A stretch of DNA of 64,000 nt from Bacteroidales bacterium UBA1794 (GCA_002315435.1 DCFW01000005.1:62001-126000); one strand, 5' to 3'; counted from the first letter of the stretch, positions 49,162 through 58,719 are shown. The notes: a model not told the origin generated them from the letters alone. Translations and numbers: made by a program.

Positions 49162-52100
49162 ATGAAAAGATTAAAATATATAATGTTGCTCTTTCTATTG
49201 GCATGTGTAGGCTCTGTAAATGCACAAAGCAAATCACAAGCGCATGAACTGGAAAAAGTAGAACTGAAGGGGACGGTGGTAGATGCTAGCACCGGAAAGC
49301 CTTTGCCTGGTATCAGTGTATCCTTGCCTAAAGTGACGGCCGCAATGACGAATGCTAAGGGAGAGTTCAAAATAAAGTTACCTTCATATAATGAAGAGTT
49401 GAATGTAAGCGGACCTATGCGTGAAACGCAAAAAGTGTTGGTCAAAGGAAAGTCTGAAATAAAAATAAGAATGTATGAAGATGGTTATGCCAATTCTTCA
49501 TACAAAGATGTGCTCACTCCATTAGGAGATATGAATAATACACGAATTACTTCGTCAATGACTTATTTGGATACAGATAACAGTACCAATACAGCTTATA
49601 CGCCCGAGCAGTTCTTGCAAGGTACCGTAGCCGGATTAGAAACTCATATGCGTTCAGGGCAAGATGGAACGGGTGCAAATCTTTATTTGCATGGCGTGAA
49701 TTCTATTTATGCAGGCAATCAACCCTTACTTGTTGTTGATGGAATGGTCATTGAAAATCAGGCATTTGGTACGTCCCTTATAGAAGGATATATTTCTACA
49801 CCGATGGGTGCAATAGATGTACATGATATTCAACGTCTTACCGTATTAAAGGATGCGACTGCTCTTTATGGAACTAAAGGTGCAAATGGAGCTATTATCA
49901 TTGAAACCATAAGAGCCAAGGAAATGTCTACTCAAATATCAGCCCATATTCAATATGGAATGAATCTGACTCCTAATAAGATCCCCTTGCTTAATCCTGA
50001 TGAAGCAAAAAGTTATTTAATTGATTTATATCAGAGTCAGGGACTGTCAGCTTCAACTATTCAAAATATGGCCTTGTTTAATACAACTCTTCCTACAGAA
50101 GACAAGTGGGGCAGATGGAGTGGAAATACAGATTTTTATCGTTATAACAAATCAACTGACTGGCAAAATAAGCTTTTCCAGAATAGTATGAAGAGCCAAT
50201 ATGGATTGAATGTACGAGGTGGTGATGAAGTCGCTCTATATGCTCTGTCTTTGGGATTTATCAATAACGATGGATTGATAGATGGTACTTCTTTCAATCG
50301 CTTCAATGCGAGAATTAATACGGATGTTACTTTTTCTCAACGTATGAGATTGCATGCCAACATGAGCTTCTTGTATGGACAGAAAAAAATGAGAGATGAA
50401 GCAAATACTTCAGTAACTAATCCATTATATTCATCTTTGATTAAGGCACCGTTTATGACTTCCAATATTTATGATGAGGCAAACCTTCCTTCTCCTAATC
50501 TTGAGAGTGCGGATATATTCGGTTTCTCAAATCCGGCAACAATAAGCCAAAATGTGAATGAGAAGAACTCTAATTATAGATTTTTTGGGAATGCAGAAGT
50601 AGAATACGATCTTTCCAAATATTTGAAGTTGTCAACAAACATTGGTTTGGATTACAACAAAGAACGGGAATTAATATTCTATCCAAGTACAGGCATTAAA
50701 TATGAAAATCTTTCAAATTCAGCAGTAACCAATTCGGCACGTAGTCGTGTAGAACGCCTTTTTTCATTATTTAGTGAAACACGCCTGAAATACAATCATG
50801 ACTTTGATCGTAACCATCAGTTAAATGCTTTATTGGGTTTCCGTTATATGACAACACATTCTGAAGAAGATTGGGGAAAATCATATAATAGCGCCAGTGA
50901 TAAATTGACCACACTTAGCAATGGCGATAATATGCTTCGTCAGACAGGTGGAAATCTCGGCGATTGGAAGTGGATGGCTATATTGGGAAATGTCAATTAT
51001 TCACTATATAATAGATATTTCTTTACAGCAACAGCTTCATTTGATGCTTCTTCACGTTATGGCACATCAGCAAATAAATTTCAGCCTTTTCCATCCTTGC
51101 AAGCAGCATGGTTAATTTCTTCAGAGAAATTTATGCAAAAGATTGATTGGATAAATCTTTTAAAATTACGAGTTGGATATACCTATAGCGGAAATGATGA
51201 CTTAGGCAATTATGCCGGTCGCCGCTATTACACATCTATAAATTATTATGGTAATTATGGATTGGTTCGTGGAAATTTGGTTGACGAGGACTTGAAGCCC
51301 GAGTTGAGTAAGAAGTTCAATGTCGGATTGGATTTGTCTATGTTTAATGATCGTCTAGCTTTGACCTTAGACTATTATCGGAACAACATTGATCATATGA
51401 TTACTTATGGTACACCACCAACAATATCGGGCTTTTCTACTTATGTAACCAATGGCGGATCAATGCGAAATACCGGATTAGATGTAGCTTTGAAAGCTCG
51501 TTTGATAAACAAAGCTTTAAAATGGGATTTAGGAATTAATGCTACGTTTAATAAAAATAAGGTTACAAAGCTGAACGATGGCAATTACACAACAACAGCT
51601 TACGGAGGCACTATCCGTACGGCAGTAGGAGCCCCGATGGGACAGTTCTATGGATATAAAACCAAAGGAATTTATGCCACAACGGCTGATGCAACATCTG
51701 CTGGACTAAATACCTTGATCGGTACGGTCGTAACTCCATTTCAAGCAGGGGATGTCCGTTTTGTAAACAAAAGCGGAGATTCGGCAGGAATGATTGACGA
51801 GAATGATATGACCGTGATTGGTGACCCTAATCCGGATGTGTTTGGAGGAATCACTTCGTCAATTACATGGAAGCGTTTTACATTCAATGCTCTTTTTACC
51901 TATTCATTGGGTAATGATATATACAATTATACTCGTTGTGTATTGGAGAGTGAGTCAGGATACCAGAATCAGACCAAAGCTGTAAGAAATAGATGGAGTG
52001 TTGAAGGACAGAACACATCTATGCCAAAAGCTGAATATGGTGACCCGCGTGGCAATTCACGTTTTAGTGATCGTTGGATTGAAGACGGCTCTTATTTGAA

Positions 52101-52320
52101 GTTGAAAAACATTAGTTTGTCTTATGACGTGCCTATCAAGGAAGGATTAATTACCGGACTGACTATTTACGGTGCTGCTGAAAATCTTTTCACAATTACC
52201 AAATATAAAGGCTATGATCCGGAAATAGCAACCTCTCTTAATCCATTGACTCGTGGGATAGACTCATTTATTACACCCACTGTTGCTACATTCTATGTTG
52301 GCGTAAAGATTGGATTATAA
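49162..52320 (+). CDS. SusC-type TonB-dependent receptor (intact)
   Basis: The 1052-residue protein has a signal peptide (ending GSVNAQ), a carboxypeptidase-regulatory-like domain (LKGTVVDASTGKPLPGISVSLPKV), a plug (TPEQFLQGTVAGLETHMRSGQDGTGANLYLHGVNS; LLVVDGMVIE; LTVLKDATALYGTKGANGAIIIET) and a full barrel ending in the usual aromatic strand (YVGVKIGL). It lacks an STN signalling domain, so it is not of the sigma/anti-sigma-regulated type. With the SusD protein 21 bases downstream it should form an outer-membrane importer. It differs in sequence from the first SusC, so the two pairs probably take different ligands or fragments. Confidence 0.94.
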   Translation: MKRLKYIMLLFLLACVGSVNAQSKSQAHELEKVELKGTVVDASTGKPLPGISVSLPKVTAAMTNAKGEFKIKLPSYNEELNVSGPMRETQKVLVKGKSEIKIRMYEDGYANSSYKDVLTPLGDMNNTRITSSMTYLDTDNSTNTAYTPEQFLQGTVAGLETHMRSGQDGTGANLYLHGVNSIYAGNQPLLVVDGMVIENQAFGTSLIEGYISTPMGAIDVHDIQRLTVLKDATALYGTKGANGAIIIETIRAKEMSTQISAHIQYGMNLTPNKIPLLNPDEAKSYLIDLYQSQGLSASTIQNMALFNTTLPTEDKWGRWSGNTDFYRYNKSTDWQNKLFQNSMKSQYGLNVRGGDEVALYALSLGFINNDGLIDGTSFNRFNARINTDVTFSQRMRLHANMSFLYGQKKMRDEANTSVTNPLYSSLIKAPFMTSNIYDEANLPSPNLESADIFGFSNPATISQNVNEKNSNYRFFGNAEVEYDLSKYLKLSTNIGLDYNKERELIFYPSTGIKYENLSNSAVTNSARSRVERLFSLFSETRLKYNHDFDRNHQLNALLGFRYMTTHSEEDWGKSYNSASDKLTTLSNGDNMLRQTGGNLGDWKWMAILGNVNYSLYNRYFFTATASFDASSRYGTSANKFQPFPSLQAAWLISSEKFMQKIDWINLLKLRVGYTYSGNDDLGNYAGRRYYTSINYYGNYGLVRGNLVDEDLKPELSKKFNVGLDLSMFNDRLALTLDYYRNNIDHMITYGTPPTISGFSTYVTNGGSMRNTGLDVALKARLINKALKWDLGINATFNKNKVTKLNDGNYTTTAYGGTIRTAVGAPMGQFYGYKTKGIYATTADATSAGLNTLIGTVVTPFQAGDVRFVNKSGDSAGMIDENDMTVIGDPNPDVFGGITSSITWKRFTFNALFTYSLGNDIYNYTRCVLESESGYQNQTKAVRNRWSVEGQNTSMPKAEYGDPRGNSRFSDRWIEDGSYLKLKNISLSYDVPIKEGLITGLTIYGAAENLFTITKYKGYDPEIATSLNPLTRGIDSFITPTVATFYVGVKIGL

Positions 52321-52341
52321 TAATAAATAATTGATTAAGAT

Positions 52342-54132
52342 ATGAAAAGTTTAAAATATATAATTGCTCTTTGCCTCGTACCATTGGCTTTTACGGCTTG
52401 CGTTGATGCCAATATGGAGCAAGAGCTTGACCCTAAGAATAATTATCAAACGGTAAATGATGCTGACAATGTGGTTTTAGGCGCTTATGCCAGTTTCTTA
52501 AAATTAGGCAAGCAAATGGTCGTATTGAATGAGCTGCGTGGTGATTTGGTTGATGTCACTACCAATGCTTCAACTGATTTGCAACAAATAAATTCAAAAT
52601 CTCCGGATGCAAACAATCAGTATGCTGATCCCACACCCTTTTATACTGTAATTATGAACTGCAATGATGCGTTGAGTAATTTTGATAAGATGAAAGCCAA
52701 GGGAACGTTAACAGACGATGAATATAAAGAATTATATTCCGATATGACGGGTTTACGTTGCTACACATATTTACAATTGGGAGTTCAATTTGGTAATGTT
52801 CCTTATATCACCAAACCATTGAATACGATAGCCGATGTGAAAGCAGTGGCAGAGAAGCAGGCAACAGTGCCTCTTGATACATTGATATCCTATTTGATAA
52901 AAGATATGGAATCATTGTATACGAATATCGGTTCAGGTGCTCTTGACAGCTATCAAAATTCAGATTTAGTACAATACACGCTTGATGGATATAGTTTGAA
53001 AACGTCTTTTGTGAATAAACACCTTTTATTAGGTGATCTGTATTTATGGAATGAAGATTATACCAAAGCGGGTATAGAGTATTACAAAGTATTGGGTAGA
53101 GATGATGGAGAATCTGCAACCGGTAATTATCTGTATTACCGTTGCAATTCACAAACAACCAATTCCTCCTTAGTCTTTGGTACAGGTTCATACTTCCAGA
53201 TTCTATATTTAAGATATCATGAAGATGACATTAATTCAATGGGTAATTTTTGGGTAAATATGTTCCAGGATCTTCCACAAAATAAACCTTATATATATGA
53301 ATGGGTTTGGAGCATACCCTATGATGTTGATTTTAAACCGACATTCCCTTTTACATCCTTATTTAATCCTGTATCTGATGGCGGAAATTACCAGTTGATG
53401 GCATCATCTTATGCTGTCGATAGCTTGTGGAATAATCAAAAGCAGACAAATGGTTTTAATTATGATGCTCGTGGTGAAGGTTCAAGCTTCCTAAAACAGT
53501 CAGATGGCACATACGCTATACGTAAATACAAGTATCGTGCGGATGAAGATGCTAAGAATGAAGGTAATTTATTCTTGTATCGTGCCGGGCAGATTCATCT
53601 TCGTTATGCTGAGGCTGCAAACCGTGCAGGATATCCTAAGGTAGCATGGGCATTGTTGAACAATGGCGTTCAGTCAACGTTCAATTATAGTACGGCGAAA
53701 GACGGTAGCGAAAAATTTATTAGTGGCTGGGGACCTAATAACTATTATCCCGCGCCATGGTATTTGGATGCTCGTTTTGATACGGATTTAAATATTCGTT
53801 CACCGTGGCGTTACAATCAGGGCATTAGAGGAAGAGCCTGTCTTGAATCTCGTTCTTTATCTAATATAAAGTCCATTGATATTATAGATAATAAAACGGA
53901 TAGTACTCATGTCATTGAGCAGTATTTGCTTGATGAAAGTGCTTTGGAATGTGGCTTTGAAGGTTCTCGTTGGTTTGATTTGGTTCGAATAGCTCATCGA
54001 TTGAATAAAGAAGGTTTGGATGGAGGAGCTTTCTTGACAAAAAGATTAGCAGGCAAATATAGCAGATCATCTACAGCAGCTCCCACATATACTAAGGATG
54101 AGAGTACATGGTTCTTAAAATTTAAGTGGTGA
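52342..54132 (+). CDS. SusD/RagB-like nutrient-binding lipoprotein
   Basis: The 596-residue lipoprotein (LVPLAFTACVDANMEQELDPKN) is the partner of the SusC gene just upstream. GLRCYTYLQLGVQFGNVPYITKPLN and the C-terminal EQYLLDESALECGFEGSRWFDLVRIAHR are typical SusD features. A large aromatic-rich middle section (YDVDFKPTFPFTSLFNPVSDGG) is longer than in the first SusD. It ends the locus; a 22-base hairpin terminator follows 130 bases later. Confidence 0.92.
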   Translation: MKSLKYIIALCLVPLAFTACVDANMEQELDPKNNYQTVNDADNVVLGAYASFLKLGKQMVVLNELRGDLVDVTTNASTDLQQINSKSPDANNQYADPTPFYTVIMNCNDALSNFDKMKAKGTLTDDEYKELYSDMTGLRCYTYLQLGVQFGNVPYITKPLNTIADVKAVAEKQATVPLDTLISYLIKDMESLYTNIGSGALDSYQNSDLVQYTLDGYSLKTSFVNKHLLLGDLYLWNEDYTKAGIEYYKVLGRDDGESATGNYLYYRCNSQTTNSSLVFGTGSYFQILYLRYHEDDINSMGNFWVNMFQDLPQNKPYIYEWVWSIPYDVDFKPTFPFTSLFNPVSDGGNYQLMASSYAVDSLWNNQKQTNGFNYDARGEGSSFLKQSDGTYAIRKYKYRADEDAKNEGNLFLYRAGQIHLRYAEAANRAGYPKVAWALLNNGVQSTFNYSTAKDGSEKFISGWGPNNYYPAPWYLDARFDTDLNIRSPWRYNQGIRGRACLESRSLSNIKSIDIIDNKTDSTHVIEQYLLDESALECGFEGSRWFDLVRIAHRLNKEGLDGGAFLTKRLAGKYSRSSTAAPTYTKDESTWFLKFKW

Positions 54133-54264
54133 TTTGCTACTACTATATTATAATGTTGTATTTGGTTAGATTTTTTAGGATAACGGCAAAAGGTTATATG
54201 TAGCAGATTTTCCTTTTTAGAGTTTTGATAATTCATGAAGAATGGAATATTCAAAACGATGAAA

Positions 54265-54325
54265 TAGCTTTCAGTCTTTCAGTGCATTATTTGCACAGAA
54301 TGGCTGAAGGCTATTGTTTTTATCT
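54265..54325 (+). terminator. Terminator of the FAS1-SusCD locus
   Basis: A 22-base stem with 18 identical complementary positions and two further wobble pairs (54265-54286 with 54292-54313) and a 5-base loop is followed by TTGTTTTTAT. Confidence 0.8.
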
Positions 54326-54431
54326 ACCCATTAGCTTTTCCGTGTTCATTCATTTAATATCCCAGATAGACCTACGCTTTATTGAGTAAAAATATATAGT
54401 TAAATGGTAAATGCTGGACATTTTTTATTTG

Positions 54432-54490
54432 AATTGATTCTAGTTACAAAGATAAATAAAAAATATTTATCTTTGTAACTAGAATCGATT
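54432..54490. repeat. Near-perfect palindrome carrying -7 boxes on both strands
   Basis: 54436-54458 and 54464-54486 are perfect 23-base inverted complements around an AAAAA loop; 4 more outer positions pair with one wobble. Each arm holds TATCTTTG, a full TAnnTTTG match: plus strand at 54468-54475, minus strand at 54454-54447. It lies 175 bases before the recombinase ATG in a 532-base gap that otherwise has only the preceding terminator. Confidence 0.8.
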
Positions 54491-54664
54491 AGATGTAAAT
54501 ATGTTGAAAAACGCATTCTTGAACAAAAGCTCTTTATATATAAGTAATGTGAATATCTTAGTGCATGCGGATTTAAAAGGCTTAGCTTTATCTTCATTTT
54601 TAGGTGGGGGACACTTTCTCCATCTGATTATTTGCTGTGTAATAATTATTTAATCTTAAAAAAA

Positions 54665-55876
54665 ATGACATCTATTAAAGTACGTTTGTACACTTATCGT
54701 GCAAATAAAAAAGGGACCTTCCCGCTTGTTTTTCAAATCCTTCATCAGAGGGAGAAGCGTGTTATTTATTCGTCGTATCATATACACGAGGAATGTTTTG
54801 ATAAAGCACATGGCCGTGTGGTAAGTCGAAGAAGAGAAAAAGTTTTCAATGCGAGTGAGATAAATGATTATATTCATAACATGGTTAGTAAACTTGAAAC
54901 AACGATCAACATGTTGGAAGACGAAAGAGAGAACTATTCGGTTGCTGACATTACAGAATTATTTCGGATTCACCAGAACAACAGCCTTGTGTTGATTTAT
55001 ATGCGAAAGCTGATTGCCCAATTGAAAGAAGAGAAGAGAATGAGCACGTTGGACTCTTATCAAAGTACGTATAATCGTCTTATTCGTTTTATAGGTAAAA
55101 AAGAGGATTTATATTTTTGTGACATCACTCCTCGTTGGCTAAATCGGTTTATCAGTTCCCTTCAAAAATCCGGGTTAAAAGAGAATACTATTAATTTCTA
55201 TTGTCGTATACTTCGTGCCGTATACAATAGAGCCTATAATGAAGGTGTAACGGGTGCAAGTGCTGATTCGCCATTTAAGAAAGTTTCTTTTGGAACTACG
55301 AAGACCGTGAAGCGTGCCATAGATAGCGAAGCAATCAAGAAAATAATTCATGCAAAGATTGAAAATAATAAGCAATTGGAGCTTGCACGTGATTTTTTTC
55401 TTTTCAGCTTATACTGTCGTGGAATGTCTTTCGTTGATATGGCCTGTTTGAAACATACAAATATCATTGATGGGGTTATTTATTACAATCGACGAAAAAC
55501 CAAGCAACCGATGCGGGTGAAAATAGTGCCCCAGCTTCAGAATCTCATTGAGAAATACCGTCGGGATGAGGAATTTGTTCTTCCGATTCTCAGCAAGGGC
55601 GACAAATCACTTTATAATAAATATCGTAGCGAACTTCGGAAAACCAATAAAGATCTTGATAAACTTTCTTCATTTTTGGGACTTGAAATTCATCTCACCT
55701 CCTATGTGGCCCGTCACTCTTGGGCGACTCAGGCTCATAAAGACGGAGTACCCGTCTCGGTGATCAGTGAAAGTTTAGGCCATACTTCAGAGAAAATGAC
55801 ATATATTTATTTAGCTGCTTTAGATTCCGCAGTCGTGGATTCTGTGAATGAAAACATGCCATTTATGCATTTTTAA
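54665..55876 (+). CDS. Tyrosine site-specific recombinase, likely invertase for the fimbrial switch
   Basis: The 403-residue protein has the Bacteroidales integrase layout: arm-binding domain (IKVRLYTYRANKKGTFPLVFQILH), SAM-like core-binding domain (about 105-205) and catalytic domain. Catalytic residues are R252 (LYCRGMSFVDMA), K279, R350 (SYVARHSWAT), H373 (LGHTSEKMTYIYL) and nucleophile Y382; the Box II histidine position is occupied by Y347, common in this group. The ATG at 54665 is chosen over an upstream in-frame TTG. It lies 65 bases before an inverted-repeat-bounded segment that precedes fimbrial genes, the arrangement of Bacteroides Tsr invertases. No mobilisation genes are near. Confidence 0.92.
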   Translation: MTSIKVRLYTYRANKKGTFPLVFQILHQREKRVIYSSYHIHEECFDKAHGRVVSRRREKVFNASEINDYIHNMVSKLETTINMLEDERENYSVADITELFRIHQNNSLVLIYMRKLIAQLKEEKRMSTLDSYQSTYNRLIRFIGKKEDLYFCDITPRWLNRFISSLQKSGLKENTINFYCRILRAVYNRAYNEGVTGASADSPFKKVSFGTTKTVKRAIDSEAIKKIIHAKIENNKQLELARDFFLFSLYCRGMSFVDMACLKHTNIIDGVIYYNRRKTKQPMRVKIVPQLQNLIEKYRRDEEFVLPILSKGDKSLYNKYRSELRKTNKDLDKLSSFLGLEIHLTSYVARHSWATQAHKDGVPVSVISESLGHTSEKMTYIYLAALDSAVVDSVNENMPFMHF

Positions 55877-55941
55877 ATAAATTTTATTGTTTTTTTTATT
55901 CCAAATAATAAAAATGCTTTATATTAGCAGCATAATAGCAA

Positions 55942-55959
55942 TCTCTCCTGGACAGAGAG
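55942..55959 (+). repeat. Left inverted repeat of the invertible segment
   Basis: TCTCTCCTGGACAGAGAG, the exact reverse complement of 56427-56444. It begins 65 bases after the recombinase stop codon. The core itself is partly palindromic around CTGGACAG, as recombinase crossover sites often are. Confidence 0.85.
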
Positions 55960-56426
55960 GGACGTGTTTAATTTACTATTCTTTATTTCTTTTTTTTACC
56001 ACCAATAACTTCTCTTCTTTATTCCTCATCTTCATGTAAATCAGTCACTTACCAATCATTACATTCCCACCATTCAACTTTTTATAATTCCTTGTTCGCC
56101 GCTCTACAAAAGCTAAAATGTTTCTGCAAAAGGCCTTGTTACTTTTTTGCTATTTTCTCTTTTTTGCCTTTTTGTAACATATATAGTATTCATTATCAAT
56201 TATTTAGCATTTATCTACTTCCCCAATAAATATTTATTTTCTCACATTGTTTCTGCAAATGTTTCTGTAAATATGATCTTTTAAATGATTGATCATGAAT
56301 CTTTTATCATCTATATTCATCACTGCTTTTTGATTGTATTTCATTTTGCAGAAACATTTCTTCTTTTTCACAATTCATAATCTACTGTATTTCAATTGTT
56401 TATATTCTTTTTATCAATAAAAGACT

Positions 56427-56444
56427 CTCTCTGTCCAGGAGAGA
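56427..56444 (-). repeat. Right inverted repeat of the invertible segment
   Basis: CTCTCTGTCCAGGAGAGA is the exact reverse complement of 55942-55959. It ends 20 bases before the ATG of the first fimbrial gene, so that gene's leader would cross the repeat. Confidence 0.85.
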
Positions 56445-56464
56445 GACAAAAAGGATTAAACAAG

Positions 56465-57781
56465 ATGAAAGCAAGTAATTGTGGTAAATACCGAGCATGC
56501 CCGGTCGTAAGGACGTATGTACAGATTTTTCATATACCTCTTTGCCTGATCGTCCTGTTGTTTTTGGGTTCTCTGTCTGCAGAGTCTCAGAGCAACGTGG
56601 GCTCAAACAAACAGATCGGTATAGGTTTATCATTTCGTATGGGCAAGAGTGATTTGGATGTCAACTACCTGAATAATAAGGTTGTTCTTGACACTTTTGT
56701 GACACATCTCAAGCAAATCCTGAGTGATTCCTGCTATACTGTCAAGCAGTTTAAGCTTGTCGGTTCGGCATCGCCGGATGGTAAATCAGAGAGTGTCAAT
56801 ATTCAACTGGCAGGGCGACGTGCCGAATCTATTCAGAAGTATTTGGCTGCTCTTGTCAATGTTCCTCCCTCTACTATAACGATAGAGAATAAAGGAGAAA
56901 ATTGGGATGTCCTTCGTGTGCTGGTTGAAAATTCAAAATTATCTTCCCGTAGAGATCTTCTGCGGATACTCAACAATGTTCACGATCGTAATAAGCGAAA
57001 GAATGCATTGATTCGTTTCCACCGGTCTGCACCATATATATATATGCGTAAGCATTATTTTCCTATTCTTAGCGGAGGCATCTATCCTGTAGAGAAGCAA
57101 CCTTTGGGATGTGGTGTCATTGTTGATTTCGATAAACGGGTGATTCCCCCACCTGTAAAGAAGCCCGATCCGAAGCCTATTCCCAAACCAGTGAAGGTGG
57201 ATACGATACCGGCATCATCAAAACCGAAGAAAGATCTTATCCACATGGTTCATGATGTGAAGTCTGAAATAGTCCCATTGGGATGGACCGTAGGCACCAA
57301 TTTAGCTTACATAGGTGTTTTAATGCCTAATATCGAGCTTCAAGGTGCGTTGTCCAATCATTTTTCTTTAAACATTAATGGCATGTGCGCATGGTGGTCA
57401 CAATCTTCCAAGCAGCGATATTATCAAATGGCAGGTGGAAGTGCTGAGTTTCGTTATTGGACAGCCGGCAAAGTACTGAAAGGTCAATACGTAGGTATCA
57501 TGTTGATAGGCGGACTTTATGATTTGGAAAACCGAGGCAACGGATATCAGGGCGAATATGGTGGAGCCGGTATTACGTACGGTTATGTGCTTCCTTTGTC
57601 TCATTGCTTGTCGCTTGACTTAGGTCTTGGTGGCGGATTTCTTTCTACACAGTATCGCAAATACGATTATGAGAATAGCAGATATACTTATTTATTGACA
57701 AAGAAGTGTCAATACCTGGCACCGTTAAAACTTGAAATAGGTTTGGTATGGCGTATAGCCGGAGATAAAATAAAAAAATAA
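56465..57781 (+). CDS. DUF3575 protein with OmpA-like N-terminal region, fimbrial operon
   Basis: The 438-residue protein begins with a signal segment (about residues 20-45, ending SLSAESQS). The first half has an OmpA-like periplasmic feel (KQFKLVGSASPDGKSESVNIQLAGRRAESIQKYL), then a proline/lysine-rich hinge (PPPVKKPDPKPIPKPVK). The C-terminal half is a DUF3575-type barrel (LGWTVGTNLAYIGVLMPNIELQGAL to LAPLKLEIGLVWRI). Such proteins accompany Bacteroides fimbrial operons, probably as an outer-membrane and wall-linked component. The ATG at 56465 is chosen because the longer frame would run through the inverted repeat. It is the first gene behind the switch. Confidence 0.82.
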   Translation: MKASNCGKYRACPVVRTYVQIFHIPLCLIVLLFLGSLSAESQSNVGSNKQIGIGLSFRMGKSDLDVNYLNNKVVLDTFVTHLKQILSDSCYTVKQFKLVGSASPDGKSESVNIQLAGRRAESIQKYLAALVNVPPSTITIENKGENWDVLRVLVENSKLSSRRDLLRILNNVHDRNKRKNALIRFHRSAPYIYMRKHYFPILSGGIYPVEKQPLGCGVIVDFDKRVIPPPVKKPDPKPIPKPVKVDTIPASSKPKKDLIHMVHDVKSEIVPLGWTVGTNLAYIGVLMPNIELQGALSNHFSLNINGMCAWWSQSSKQRYYQMAGGSAEFRYWTAGKVLKGQYVGIMLIGGLYDLENRGNGYQGEYGGAGITYGYVLPLSHCLSLDLGLGGGFLSTQYRKYDYENSRYTYLLTKKCQYLAPLKLEIGLVWRIAGDKIKK

Positions 57782-57795
57782 AGGAGATGTTGGTT

Positions 57796-58719
57796 ATGGC
57801 AAATAGATTAAGAAAGACAATAGTACTCGGCATTGTGATCGCTGCAATATGTGTATTGGGGAGTTGTCGAAAAGATTTATATTATTCGAATTCGGATATT
57901 GATGGTCCTCAAGTATATATTAACGCAATGTGGCCGTCTGATCTCACAACAATACCGTCTGGCATTAGGGCCATTTTTTATCCTACAGCTGGAGGCACGC
58001 CTATAGTCCGCAACATATTACCTGCAGGAGGATATGTTGCTATACCGAAGGGCACTTACAATGTGGTCTTGTTCAACAATGATACGGAATATGTCAAGTT
58101 GTACAACACCGATACCGATTCCACATTGGAAGCGCGTACCACAACTATTCTGGCATCAGCTAAAGTTAAATCATTTCCTTCTCAGGATATAGTGAATATG
58201 CCGGATAGTTTTTATTCCTATAAGATTAAGAACTTCAATGTGACCGGTAATTCTTTACCTGATATATTGAGTGCACCTTTGCAAAATAAAGTGAAGTTTT
58301 TCAATGTACGAGTCAATATTGGAGGTACGGGAGGAGTCAGCTATGTATCTTCAGCGACAGGTTATATAAGCGGTTTGTATGGAAGCTTCTTTCCAGGGCT
58401 TGATACCTATCCGTCCACTAATTCGGCAATAACATTCAATTTTTCCAATAAAGGAGCTGATTACCTTCAAGGTACAGTTAGCACATTTGGAGTTAATTGT
58501 TTGAGCGGTAACACACAAATGTTCAAGATTTCGCTCACGCTCACCGATGGGCGTACGCTGGAATATGATTGCGACATTACCAGTTTGTTGAATATTGATT
58601 TATCTAAGCCCAATCAAGTAGTAACTATACCTGGTACTATAGATGTGTCAGCCGGTAGTTCTTCTGGTTTTAATGTGAATGTCAATGATTGGGGCAATTC
58701 TACGAGCGTTGATATATAA
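57796..58719 (+). CDS. DUF5119/Mfa2-FimB-like fimbrial anchor lipoprotein
   Basis: The 307-residue protein has a lipoprotein signal (IAAICVLGSC). The opening GPQVYINAMWPSD and the repeated beta-strand pattern (LPAGGYVAIPKGTYNVVLFNNDTEYVKLYN) match the DUF5119 / Mfa2-like family of fimbrial assembly and anchoring subunits, which fix the fimbria at its base and limit its length. AAGGAG at 57781 fits the ATG at 57796 with 9-base spacing; an ATG at 57787 directly abuts it. It sits between the DUF3575 gene and the fimbrillin gene. Confidence 0.82.
   Translation: MANRLRKTIVLGIVIAAICVLGSCRKDLYYSNSDIDGPQVYINAMWPSDLTTIPSGIRAIFYPTAGGTPIVRNILPAGGYVAIPKGTYNVVLFNNDTEYVKLYNTDTDSTLEARTTTILASAKVKSFPSQDIVNMPDSFYSYKIKNFNVTGNSLPDILSAPLQNKVKFFNVRVNIGGTGGVSYVSSATGYISGLYGSFFPGLDTYPSTNSAITFNFSNKGADYLQGTVSTFGVNCLSGNTQMFKISLTLTDGRTLEYDCDITSLLNIDLSKPNQVVTIPGTIDVSAGSSSGFNVNVNDWGNSTSVDI

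Larger units (their letters stand above)
55942..56444. other. Putative invertible DNA segment upstream of the fimbrial operon
   Basis: About 503 bases lie between perfect 18-base inverted repeats. The segment is AT rich, has no credible open frame, and contains four copies of TGTTTCTGCAAA: 56119-56130, 56248-56259, 56260-56271 (one mismatch) and inverted at 56345-56356. I find no perfect TAnnTTTG box pointing at the operon in either orientation, so the promoter position is not settled. It fits the class of recombinase-flipped on/off switches for surface structures in Bacteroides. Confidence 0.75.

Noticed and set aside
54665..55876. Recombinase as the integrase of a prophage or conjugative element
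   Set aside because: No phage, mobilisation, relaxase or att-like tRNA duplication is nearby; the adjacent inverted repeats and fimbrial operon fit an invertase better.
56281..56426. A consensus promoter inside the right half of the invertible segment
   Set aside because: Candidates such as TATATTCT and TCATTTTG miss the TAnnTTTG consensus and have no TTTG at the right spacing, so no promoter is claimed.
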